From CAYZZU01 sp964483105 (GTDB lineage: Bacteria > CG2-30-53-67): a stretch of 64,000 nt of DNA. The stretch lies in NCBI GenBank assembly GCA_964483105.1, contig CAYZZU010000005.1:1-64000 (forward strand). The letters run 5' to 3'. This document shows, piece after piece, positions 34,428-42,812 of the stretch (its first letter is position 1; each line of letters opens with the position of its first letter). The notes under the pieces are model-generated. The model had not been told where the DNA came from. It ran no database searches and saw only the letters and a program-made list of their open reading frames with translations. Position numbers and translations under genes: made by a program.

Positions 34428-35873
34428 ATGAACAAGCGAATCAACACAGATCCGGCTGCGGGAACGCGCCCGATCTCCGAAGGACCGCGGCGACGGATCA
34501 GCCTGGGACTCCTGCTCCTCTGTGTCGCGGTACTGTATGGGTCTCCCTGCCGCGCCGTTTCCCGGGAGATCCCGATTCATCTCGATCCATTGAAAGGGGC
34601 CTTGCGGGACCCGGATCTTCCGCGCGGGGCCTGCAACCAGTGTCACCTCTTCCGATCCGGACGGACGGGTCCAAGCGCCTCGCTCTGGACCGGGAACGAC
34701 AACACCCTCTGCTATCAGTGCCATGCGGGGTGGAGCCGAACCGGGATTTACCCGGGGCAGCAGGATTATGAACTCTCGACGCATCAGCGGGATTCCCGCA
34801 TGGTCTGGCCGGGTCCCAGGCCGAAGGCCCGTCTGGAACCGGATGCCGCGGGGAAATGCGTCAATTGTCACGACCCGCATGGAATCAAGGATCGTTTCGG
34901 CCTGATCCCGGCCCTGCTTTTCCGGCGGGACAGCCGTCTCTGCCTGACCTGCCACAACGGCCGTCAGTCCCGGGTGAATCTCGAGGCTGAATTCAGGAAG
35001 CCTTACCGTCATCCGCTGGATCGGTCCGTGGGTCGACACCGGCCCGGGGAGGGGAATCATCCCGGCCGATACGGCATTTCCAACCGGCACGTCTCCTGTT
35101 CGGATTGTCACAACCCGCATACGGTTCGGTCGGACGCGGTTGCTCCGAAGCCCCCGGACGTTTCGAACCGGAACCGCTGGGTCAGCGGGGTACGGGTCAT
35201 CAACCGGGGCGCCGGATCGATCCCCTCTTATATTTACCGCAGTCCGTTGGATCGATCGACCCCGCTCAAGGAGTATGAGATCTGCTTCAAGTGTCATTCT
35301 TCCTGGACGGTACAGCCTCCCGGACAGACCGATCTGGCCAAGTTTCTGAATCCCAACAACCCTTCCTATCACCCGGTGGAGTCCCTGGGGAAAGATCTTC
35401 AGATCCCGGATATCGCGTTTGTGCGTGGGTGGACGGCGCGCAAGATGACTTACTGCGGGGATTGCCACGGCAGCGATGACTCGAATATCCGGGGGCCGCA
35501 CGGTTCACTGTATCCCAATCTGCTTCACGCCCGGTATCCCGCCTCTTCGAATCTTCGTTCCATGGGTCCGGATGAACTCTGTTTTTCTTGTCATAACTAC
35601 AAGACCTATTCCGATTCGAACGCGGCCCCGGCGATCCTGGAAGGGAGCCGATGGAATCCTCCGATGGCCGCAAATGGGCATGCCTACCACGTGGGTGATC
35701 AACGAACCCCCTGTTACGCCTGCCATGATTCGCATGCGTCGACGAGCTTTCCCGCCCTGATCCGAACGGGGCGCACCCCGGGGTTGAGGTCTTTTACGCA
35801 GAGTCCGGGTGGAGGAAGCTGCACGGCAACCTGTCATCCCTCCCGATCTTATCGCGTCAATTATTCGAGATAG
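34428..35873 (+). CDS. Nine- to ten-heme cytochrome c
   Basis: A 481-residue exported cytochrome (basic N-terminus, hydrophobic ISLGLLLLCVAVLYG, cleavage near PCRA). Nine CXXCH sites: CNQCH, CYQCH, CVNCH, CLTCH, CSDCH, CFKCH, CGDCH, CFSCH, CYACH. A tenth possible heme site near the C-terminus reads CTATCH, that is CX3CH. CVNCHDPHG, CSDCHNPHT and CYACHDSHA are typical of doubled-CXXCH proteins. It directly precedes the outer-membrane barrel gene, so it is the best candidate for the heme wire within or beside the barrel. ATG 34428 has GAGG upstream. Confidence 0.88.
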   Translation: MNKRINTDPAAGTRPISEGPRRRISLGLLLLCVAVLYGSPCRAVSREIPIHLDPLKGALRDPDLPRGACNQCHLFRSGRTGPSASLWTGNDNTLCYQCHAGWSRTGIYPGQQDYELSTHQRDSRMVWPGPRPKARLEPDAAGKCVNCHDPHGIKDRFGLIPALLFRRDSRLCLTCHNGRQSRVNLEAEFRKPYRHPLDRSVGRHRPGEGNHPGRYGISNRHVSCSDCHNPHTVRSDAVAPKPPDVSNRNRWVSGVRVINRGAGSIPSYIYRSPLDRSTPLKEYEICFKCHSSWTVQPPGQTDLAKFLNPNNPSYHPVESLGKDLQIPDIAFVRGWTARKMTYCGDCHGSDDSNIRGPHGSLYPNLLHARYPASSNLRSMGPDELCFSCHNYKTYSDSNAAPAILEGSRWNPPMAANGHAYHVGDQRTPCYACHDSHASTSFPALIRTGRTPGLRSFTQSPGGGSCTATCHPSRSYRVNYSR

Positions 35874-35885
35874 GAAAAGGAGGTT

Positions 35886-37550
35886 ATGGCGATCGGACGA
35901 TGCAGTGAAGTACGGAGAAGAACCGGGGTTTTGTTGGTGGGAGTCATCATGTTGGGAGGAATCGCGTTATGGGGGATGCCCGCCCGGTCGGATGCGGTGC
36001 CCCTGACACGCGGGTCCTTTTTTCTGAACGATCACTTAACGGATTCGGCTTCCTCCCGGAACGATTTTGTTTCAGCGGGGTTGAATCTGAACCTGGAGGA
36101 TCATCTGTTTGTCAAGAACCGCATGGGGCTCAGTCTGTATCTTCCGTGGACCCAACAGAGCCGGAGTGGATCCGGGCAGGGGCAGGAAACCAATCGTTCC
36201 TTTGCGCCGCGGGGTCTGATGAACCTGAGTGGCAAGGATTACACCCTGAATGTGACGCACGGGATTGTCCGGAATTTTGATCCCCTGACCGGGGAACGGT
36301 CCAGCCGCGACACGGATATCGGGCTGAACATGACGCCGGATAAGATGCTGCCGCTGCAGTTGAACTATACGGAGAACAAATCATTGGTTTCCAGCATCGT
36401 TACCAAAAACAAGAACTGGTCTGCCGGCAGCGACGCGGATCTGGGCTCGATTCATCTGAGCGGAGGATATCTGCGGCAGGAAAACAGCTCCAGTCAGCAG
36501 GGAGGGCTTTCCGAAAACCGGAGTGGATTCGGGGAAGCCGCGGCGACCTGGAATCTATGGCGTGAGACCTTTCTCCATGCCTCCTATGATTTCTCAGACA
36601 GCCGCGGCAGCGCGAAACTGAGTCATACCGCAAACAAGGCCCGGACCCTTTCCTTCCTGATCAACAGCGTCCCCTACGACTGGCTGAACCTGTCGGGGAG
36701 TTATGTCGGGGATTTCAGTGACGGGACCACGTCCTCCGGGGGACGGAGATCCGGCTTTTCTCAGGATGAAACGACGGCGGACCTCACGGTACAGATCACC
36801 CCGGCCGAATGGTGCAGCCTGAGCGCGCACCAGGGAAGGACCCGGAACGAACAGAACGGTGAGCTCAGAATCTCGAAGTTAACGGCTCTTTCCATCAGCG
36901 CTTCCGGAGAAATTATGGAAAACATCGATGGTGTTTTCAACCTCTCCCGCTCCATCAACGATGATTCCGAACAGGGAAGGAGTGTCAGCACCTCCGCGTT
37001 CATTACCGGGAATATGATTCTCAACCCCGAAATCACCCTGCGCATCAACAGCGGATTGACGAAGAACGAGATTCCAAGGGAAAGCGGAGTGCCTACAGCA
37101 GGTCCTGGAAACTATGCGACCAGCACGCACGTGGATCTCTGGTCTTCTCCGACAGAGAAGACCACCCTGTCGGTCAATTATACGGCGAGCGCCACCCGGG
37201 ATCATCCCTTTTTTTTCGGACGGGACGACCAGAGTATCGGGGGGACGCTGAGTCTGCTCGCCAAGAAAAATGTGATTTACAACCTTTCTGTTTTTCGACA
37301 TTTCCCTTCCGGGGGGGAGGCAAGTTCCTCGTACAACGGCTCTTTGTCCTACCGATTTTACAAGGGGTCCCACATGACTCTGAGTTATGAAGAGAGCGTC
37401 AGCCCGGGGAATCGCAACGGATCCGTGAGCGGAAATTTCGTGATTGTATTGCCGAAGCAGACGAGCCTGTTAATCAATTACAATCTTGCGGGTTTGTCTA
37501 CAGAGGAGAAGACAACCTCCCTGGGGGTTCAATTCTCAAAACCATTTTAA
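35886..37550 (+). CDS. Predicted outer-membrane beta-barrel of an electron conduit
   Basis: A 554-residue protein with a signal peptide (about 13-36, GVLLVGVIMLGGIALWG) and no further hydrophobic helices. The mature part is made of alternating strands rich in Ser, Asn, Gly, Thr and aromatic residues, e.g. MGLSLYLPW, GLNMTPDKMLPLQLNYTEN, TFLHASYDFSDSRG, KTTLSVNYTAS, SLSYRFYKGSHMTLSYEES, and ends TSLGVQFSKPF with a terminal Phe as expected of a barrel. There are no heme motifs. The size and position between cytochrome genes fit the barrel of a porin-cytochrome conduit (OmbB/MtrB/Ext-type role), though I recognise no family. GGAGG sits only two bases before the ATG, so initiation may be weak. 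Confidence 0.78.
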   Translation: MAIGRCSEVRRRTGVLLVGVIMLGGIALWGMPARSDAVPLTRGSFFLNDHLTDSASSRNDFVSAGLNLNLEDHLFVKNRMGLSLYLPWTQQSRSGSGQGQETNRSFAPRGLMNLSGKDYTLNVTHGIVRNFDPLTGERSSRDTDIGLNMTPDKMLPLQLNYTENKSLVSSIVTKNKNWSAGSDADLGSIHLSGGYLRQENSSSQQGGLSENRSGFGEAAATWNLWRETFLHASYDFSDSRGSAKLSHTANKARTLSFLINSVPYDWLNLSGSYVGDFSDGTTSSGGRRSGFSQDETTADLTVQITPAEWCSLSAHQGRTRNEQNGELRISKLTALSISASGEIMENIDGVFNLSRSINDDSEQGRSVSTSAFITGNMILNPEITLRINSGLTKNEIPRESGVPTAGPGNYATSTHVDLWSSPTEKTTLSVNYTASATRDHPFFFGRDDQSIGGTLSLLAKKNVIYNLSVFRHFPSGGEASSSYNGSLSYRFYKGSHMTLSYEESVSPGNRNGSVSGNFVIVLPKQTSLLINYNLAGLSTEEKTTSLGVQFSKPF

Positions 37551-37562
37551 GAGGAACACGGT

Positions 37563-38180
37563 ATGAAACGAAGATGCGGTTTTTGCAGAACCGGATTCAC
37601 ACTTTCCATTCTTCTGGCGTTCCAGTTGGTTACGGCCGGATGTGGGGGAGTGTCCATCCGGAAATATATTCACCCGGACGCCGACATGTCCTTTTACAAG
37701 AAGGTGGGCGTGATCCCCTTTCGCAACCTTTCTTCCGACCGGTTGGCCGGAACCAAACTGACGGAAACCTTTGTGACCGAATTGATGATTCCGAACCGGT
37801 TTGAAGTAGCTCCGCCGGGGGAATTCCGGCATATCGTCCAGAAGGTGAGTCTGGCCGTGGGCCCGATTTCCGAGGTGGAGTTTGTGCCCGCGCAGTTGAA
37901 GAAGATCGCGAAGGAGTCCGGGGTCCAGGGAATCTTCATGGGGACCGTTCAGGAATATGAAATGACCCGGATCGGACAGGCGCAGTATCCCGTGATTTCG
38001 TTGAATGTCCGGTTCGTGGACGCCGAGACCGGGACCGTGGTCTGGCAGGAGAGTTATTTCGAGCGGGGTGGTCCGAAGCTGCCGGTCCTCGCCATCGGAG
38101 AGATCATGACGCTGGGTGAATTAAGTCAAAGAACCTGCAGACATGTGATGCGGGATTTCTATCACAGCAAACTCTTTTAG
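37563..38180 (+). CDS. CsgG/LpoB-like lipoprotein (first)
   Basis: A 205-residue lipoprotein: signal with lipobox near LVTAGCGG (Cys about 27). The mature part has the fold-typical motifs of the CsgG/LpoB (PBP-activator) superfamily: KKVGVIPFRNLSSD, a helix with LTETFVTELM, FEVAPPGEFRHIV, GVQGIFMGTVQEYE, VISLNVRFVDAETGTVVWQE. CsgG itself makes the curli secretion pore but is longer; this short form may only share the nucleotide-binding-like domain. It follows the barrel by 12 bases. Outer-membrane assembly of the conduit or export of filament subunits are possible roles, both inferred. Confidence 0.72.
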   Translation: MKRRCGFCRTGFTLSILLAFQLVTAGCGGVSIRKYIHPDADMSFYKKVGVIPFRNLSSDRLAGTKLTETFVTELMIPNRFEVAPPGEFRHIVQKVSLAVGPISEVEFVPAQLKKIAKESGVQGIFMGTVQEYEMTRIGQAQYPVISLNVRFVDAETGTVVWQESYFERGGPKLPVLAIGEIMTLGELSQRTCRHVMRDFYHSKLF

Positions 38181-38234
38181 ACTCAACCGTCGGATTGGAG
38201 AGGCCGGGAGGATTGCCGGCCGGAAAGGAGTCCT

Positions 38235-38882
38235 ATGAACCGGATCATTTCAGCCGGGGACCGAGTGAAAACGTTTACGGTCCTCTTCCTGACCCTCGTC
38301 TCAATTGGAGGATGGATCGGTTGCCATGCCGTTGTGCCATCCGGCATGACGCCGCAATCCCGATGGAAGGTGGCGATTCTGCCATTTGAAAACCTCAGCA
38401 ACGAAGAAGGCGCCGGCCGGATTGCCGGAAACATATTCCTGGTCAAGGCGCTGAACTCCGGGGTGTTTGATATCGCGGATCCGGGGGCCGTGGACGAGGA
38501 ATTAGGCGCGGAACGTGTTCGTCTAACGGCCCATATCCCTCTTGAGACCCTTCGGAAAATAGGGAAGCGGCTGCAGGTTCATTATATCCTGATGGGGAGC
38601 GTCCTGGAAGATGAGATGCAGATATTAAGCGGTGTGGGCGGTGGCGGCCAGGTTCCTTCGGTTGCTTTGACAACCCGGATGATCGACGTCCGGACCGGGC
38701 GTGTGGTCTGGGCGGACGCGCAGTCCAAGCGGGGCACGGATTATGAAAAAATCTTCGGATTCGGAAGAATTTATTCGACGAGCCGGCTCATGGAGATTGT
38801 GACGGAAAAGATGGTCTCCTCTTTAACGCGCTCCCTCGCGAAACAGGGGCTCGAACCTGGAGATGGAAAGGCGGGAAAATGA
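38235..38882 (+). CDS. CsgG/LpoB-like lipoprotein (second)
   Basis: A 215-residue paralogue of the preceding lipoprotein: lipobox near GGWIGCHA (Cys about 30), then WKVAILPFENLSNEEGAGRIAGNIFL, FDIADPGAVDE, LQVHYILMGSVLEDEMQ, VALTTRMIDVRTGRVVWADAQ. The two may form a hetero-oligomer. A 54-base gap follows the first lipoprotein and a clear GGAG precedes the ATG. It overlaps the next cytochrome gene by 4 bp. Confidence 0.72.
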   Translation: MNRIISAGDRVKTFTVLFLTLVSIGGWIGCHAVVPSGMTPQSRWKVAILPFENLSNEEGAGRIAGNIFLVKALNSGVFDIADPGAVDEELGAERVRLTAHIPLETLRKIGKRLQVHYILMGSVLEDEMQILSGVGGGGQVPSVALTTRMIDVRTGRVVWADAQSKRGTDYEKIFGFGRIYSTSRLMEIVTEKMVSSLTRSLAKQGLEPGDGKAGK

Positions 38883-39448
38883 AAGGTATGTGGATTGTCC
38901 TGGTGAGTTTTCTTATGCTCCTGAGCGCCGGGACCTCCGGCGTCTGCGCGGTTTCGGCCCGCTTCGTAGGTGTTCGAAAATGCCGCATCTGCCACTTGAA
39001 GGAATACAAAAGTTGGGCGGAGACTCCGATGTCCAGGGCCTTCGACCTGCTGAAACCCGGTGTCGACAGCGCGGCCAAGGTGGCCGTGGGCCTGAGGGGG
39101 GAAAAGGATTACACGGAGGATCCCGCCTGTCTGAGGTGTCATGTCACCGGAGGGCGGACCGATCTGCCCGGGGTACAGTGCGAGGCCTGCCACGGACCCG
39201 GTTCCGGCTATATCAAGGTCATGATCATGAACCGGCATTACCTTCGAAAAGAACTCTCCGAAAAGGGACTTCGGGATGCCGGAAAGCCGGACTGTGTCCG
39301 GTGTCATAATTCGAAGAGTCCATTTTACAAGGGATTCAATTATGAACAGTACGCCCGACGGGAACTCCACTTCCAGGTGTTCTCCGTACCGGGGGTCCAC
39401 AAAAAGTTCCCCTTGAAATTTCAACATACGTCATCAGGTAAGGAGTAA
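38879..39448 (+). CDS. Tetraheme cytochrome c, c554-like
   Basis: A 189-residue exported cytochrome with a signal peptide (MWIVLVSFLMLLSAGTSGVCA) and four hemes: CRICH, CLRCH, CEACH, CVRCH. FVGVRKCRICHLKEYKSWAETPMSRAF is the start typical of cytochrome c554/NrfB-like domains (site one, then the W-x-x-S/T-x-M-S-x-A-F pattern); DPACLRCHVTGG and GVQCEACHGPGSGY follow. Family members shuttle electrons in the periplasm, often to larger multihemes. It lies four bases before the 41-heme gene. Confidence 0.88.
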   Translation: MKGMWIVLVSFLMLLSAGTSGVCAVSARFVGVRKCRICHLKEYKSWAETPMSRAFDLLKPGVDSAAKVAVGLRGEKDYTEDPACLRCHVTGGRTDLPGVQCEACHGPGSGYIKVMIMNRHYLRKELSEKGLRDAGKPDCVRCHNSKSPFYKGFNYEQYARRELHFQVFSVPGVHKKFPLKFQHTSSGKE

Positions 39449-39452
39449 TTCC

Positions 39453-42400
39453 ATGCGCATGAACCGTTTCTGTCGGGTTGTTCTCCCGCTTCTTTGTCTC
39501 AGCATCCTCGGCGCCGGGGTTGTGATCGCCTTTTCCCCGACAAGTTCTGAAGCGAGGGTCAAGGCCTGTTACGACTGTCACCAGGATGCCCGAAAGGCCT
39601 TTCGAAAGAAAACGGTTCATGACCCGGTAGCGAAAAAAAATTGCGAGGCCTGCCACTCGCGGCACGGGTTTACGAATAAACTGATCCTGAAGAAAACCGG
39701 TCCGGATCTCTGCTTTGATTGCCACCGGGATGCGAAAAAGAACTTCAGCCGGGGGAGTGTCCATGCCCCGATCGACGAGGGGAAATGCACGGCCTGTCAC
39801 GATCCGCACGCCTCCGACGGCAAGTCCCTCCTGAAGGCGAAAAAAACGGAAACGCTATGCCTCTCCTGCCATACCGGCCTTGCCCGGGAGAAGAAAAAAG
39901 AGGTGCTGCATCAGCCCTTCGCGGAAGGAAACTGCCTGGCCTGCCACGATCCTCACAACGCGGAAGGCAAAGCTCTGCTCCTCAAGAAGGGGAACCTCCT
40001 CTGCGTGAAATGCCATCCGGGCCGTCAAATCGCCGCGTCATCCTCCCATCGTTCAATTGATTCGAAGACAAGCTGTCTTTCCTGCCATCGTCCCCATGCC
40101 TCGGACGCGAAGCATCTGCTGGACTCCAGCCTGCATCTCCCCTTCGCGGAGGGCAAATGCGACTCATGCCATACCGAAGCCGCGCCCGGCAAAGAGGCGG
40201 CACTGAAAAAACCGGTGCGGGAACTCTGCGTGCAATGTCACGCGGAGGTGTCCCGACAAACCGAGAGGGGCCATGTCCATCCCCCGGCCGGAGAGGGGAA
40301 TTGCACTCTTTGTCATGATCCCCATCAGAGTCCGAATCGTCCCCTGCTCAAGTCCCCGCAAAAGGCCCTTTGCCTCACCTGTCACTCCGACCAGGCGGGA
40401 CGGTTCAAACAGCCGACACTGCATCCCCCCTTCGCGTCGGGTAAATGTTCCTCCTGTCATGAACCGCATGGATCGGAGAATGCTCGCTTGCTTCGGTCCG
40501 GTCTGAAGCCGCTCTGCCTTTCGTGTCACAAGGCGTTGGCGGAACGTCTCCGGAAGTCCGGGTCGGTCCACCCGGCTCTCCGGAACAAGAATTGCCTGGG
40601 ATGCCATACGGCTCACAGTTCCGATGAGCCGGGGCTTCTTCGGCAGGATCAGTCATCGCTGTGCCTGACCTGTCATCAGGATTTTCAGAAGGCGTTGAAT
40701 GTTTCCCATCCGCATCGGCCGATCGTGAAGGGGAAATGCTCCTCCTGCCATGCTCCGCACGCCTCGGATCAAAAAAATCTTCTGAAAAAGGAAGGGGTCT
40801 GCTTTACCTGTCATCAAGATCTTGGAAAACCCGGGAAGGGAATGCGATTGCATGCCCCCTTTGCTTCGGAGAAATGCGGTGTCTGTCATAACGCGCACGG
40901 CAGTGAGAAGAAAAACTTTCTGATTCTGCCCGAAAAGGAGCTCTGCGCGCAGTGCCACTCCATCGAAAAGATCCTTTCCCGTAAATCCGTACATACCCCT
41001 GTGGCGGACGGAAACTGCTCGGGCTGTCACGATCCCCACTTTGCTTCCAACAGGAACCTGCTGCGCAAAACCGGTTTCAAACTCTGTTTCAGTTGTCATG
41101 ACGGTACGTCGTTTAAATACGGGATCGTTCATAAACCGGTCCATGAAGGCCGTTGTGATCTTTGCCATTCGGCGCATGGTTCGGATGTGGCGGGGGATCT
41201 GTCCCAGCCCGAGGGGAAGCTCTGCAGGACCTGTCACTCCTTTGATGAGAAGGCGTTCCCCAGCGTGATGCTGTCCGACGCACACCGTGGAAAGAAATGT
41301 TCCATCTGCCACGATCCGCATTCCTCAGCGGGAGATCCCAACCTGATCCGGAAACAGAAGAATCCCCATTTTGACCAGTGTAATTTCTGTCATGATGACT
41401 CCGCTCCGGAGGGAAGTTTCCGGCTTCTACCCAAAAAACAGAGCGATTATTTTTCTTCTCTGCGGGACACCTCCGGGAACGGGAAGGGGGATTTCGAGGG
41501 GAAGGTCGTGCACGAACCGGTGCGCAGGGGGGAATGTGTGCTTTGTCATGCGTCACACGCCACGAACGTGAAGGATGATCTTCTGAACCGGACCGTTCCG
41601 GATCTCTGTTTTACGTGCCATACGAAGACCAAGACGGAGCTGAAGCGGAAATTCACGCATACCCCGTTCCGTTCCGGAGAATGCCGGACGTGCCATAACG
41701 CGCATACCTCGTCCGCGCCCGGGCTGTTGCGGAAACAGACGGTGAAACTCTGTTTTTCCTGTCATGAAGACCTGAAGGTGAAACTCGCCTCCGAGAAGGT
41801 GCATCAACCGGTGAAAGAAGGGAAATGTCTGGCGTGTCACGACGCGCACGCCACGGGAAACAGCGCGCTGCTGAAGAAGAAGGCAAGACGCATCTGCCTT
41901 GAGTGCCATGACACCGGGAAAACAGGTTTTGTCAAGGCCCACTTCCGGCACAGGGATATGGCCGGCACCGATTGTCTCAGTTGTCATGACGCCCACTCCG
42001 TTCCCAAGAGCAGCCGGAAGTTGCTGAAACCGCATGCTCATCCTCCTTACGAGGCCGGAATGTGTGACGCCTGCCACACCACGAACGACGCACTGACGGT
42101 AACCGACACTTCGGAAAATCTCTGTTTCGGATGCCACGAGGACGACCCGGGTGAGTTTCATCAGTCGGATAAGCATCATGCCTTGAAGATCAGGCGGAAA
42201 TGCCTCAACTGTCACTCTCCACACCTGGGGTATACGGAGCAGAACCTGCGTAATCCGATCCCGGCCCTCTGCTTTTCCTGTCATGGTTCCGGGATCATGG
42301 GGAAAAAGCATAAGCATCCGCCCGCCACAGTAACCTGTCTGCTCTGTCACAGACCCCATTCGACGAAGGATGATTTTCTCCTGCAGGACAGGATCATCCC

Positions 42401-42602
42401 CGTTTGTGAGACCTGCCACGACGTCGCGGGAAAACATACGCATCCGATCGGAGGGGATTACAAGGACCCGACCAATGGACGAATGCTGACCTGTGCCAGT
42501 TGCCATAATCCACACTCCTCGGAGTTTGAAAAATTGACACGAGGCGAACGGAGCCGGGGACTTTGTATACGGTGCCATAAACCCGGAGAGCATGAGTTGT
42601 GA
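39453..42602 (+). CDS. Giant cytochrome c with 41 CXXCH heme motifs
   Basis: A 1049-residue exported protein with a signal peptide (about 8-30, ending near SSEA) and 41 CXXCH motifs counted by eye, about one heme per 26 residues. The protein is built of repeats of about 50 residues: a doubled-CXXCH unit of the form CxxCHxPHxS or AH, then LLxxxxxxLCxxCH, then VHxPxxxGxC. This matches the doubled-CXXCH cytochrome family. No membrane helix or lipobox follows the signal. It is much larger than MtrC/OmcB types (10-12 hemes). A chain of 41 hemes could run many nanometres, so a periplasm-spanning or extracellular wire is plausible. AGGAG precedes the ATG. It ends the cluster. Confidence 0.93.
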   Translation: MRMNRFCRVVLPLLCLSILGAGVVIAFSPTSSEARVKACYDCHQDARKAFRKKTVHDPVAKKNCEACHSRHGFTNKLILKKTGPDLCFDCHRDAKKNFSRGSVHAPIDEGKCTACHDPHASDGKSLLKAKKTETLCLSCHTGLAREKKKEVLHQPFAEGNCLACHDPHNAEGKALLLKKGNLLCVKCHPGRQIAASSSHRSIDSKTSCLSCHRPHASDAKHLLDSSLHLPFAEGKCDSCHTEAAPGKEAALKKPVRELCVQCHAEVSRQTERGHVHPPAGEGNCTLCHDPHQSPNRPLLKSPQKALCLTCHSDQAGRFKQPTLHPPFASGKCSSCHEPHGSENARLLRSGLKPLCLSCHKALAERLRKSGSVHPALRNKNCLGCHTAHSSDEPGLLRQDQSSLCLTCHQDFQKALNVSHPHRPIVKGKCSSCHAPHASDQKNLLKKEGVCFTCHQDLGKPGKGMRLHAPFASEKCGVCHNAHGSEKKNFLILPEKELCAQCHSIEKILSRKSVHTPVADGNCSGCHDPHFASNRNLLRKTGFKLCFSCHDGTSFKYGIVHKPVHEGRCDLCHSAHGSDVAGDLSQPEGKLCRTCHSFDEKAFPSVMLSDAHRGKKCSICHDPHSSAGDPNLIRKQKNPHFDQCNFCHDDSAPEGSFRLLPKKQSDYFSSLRDTSGNGKGDFEGKVVHEPVRRGECVLCHASHATNVKDDLLNRTVPDLCFTCHTKTKTELKRKFTHTPFRSGECRTCHNAHTSSAPGLLRKQTVKLCFSCHEDLKVKLASEKVHQPVKEGKCLACHDAHATGNSALLKKKARRICLECHDTGKTGFVKAHFRHRDMAGTDCLSCHDAHSVPKSSRKLLKPHAHPPYEAGMCDACHTTNDALTVTDTSENLCFGCHEDDPGEFHQSDKHHALKIRRKCLNCHSPHLGYTEQNLRNPIPALCFSCHGSGIMGKKHKHPPATVTCLLCHRPHSTKDDFLLQDRIIPVCETCHDVAGKHTHPIGGDYKDPTNGRMLTCASCHNPHSSEFEKLTRGERSRGLCIRCHKPGEHEL

Positions 42603-42812
42603 GGATTCAGCATAGGGGGCGATGTGGGGGTGGAGAAAAAGGGGAGTCTAAAGCCACCGGATTTTGATCCGATGTTCCACCCGTTTCAACTCTGAGCCGC
42701 CTGCCATGAGCTCGGCCTGAAACCTCATGGCTGTCGCTGCGGCACAGGCATCCGCAAAAGAGAACGGATATTGCGCCTGGATTCCGGCGGCATCCATCCC
42801 GTCCGAATTCGA
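42603..42812. other. Convergent intergenic region
   Basis: This is the spacer between the 41-heme gene and the convergent hexaheme gene. I see no clear terminator hairpin with a U-tract on either strand and no coding frame with a recognisable product. Confidence 0.35.

Noticed and set aside
34407..35501. 364-residue minus-strand open frame opposite the nine- to ten-heme gene
   Set aside because: No family motifs and no ribosome site; antisense to a cytochrome with clear heme sites.
39453..42602. The repeated CXXCH units as a DNA repeat array or CRISPR
   Set aside because: The repetition is at protein level with diverged DNA and one intact reading frame; there are no identical DNA repeats with spacers.
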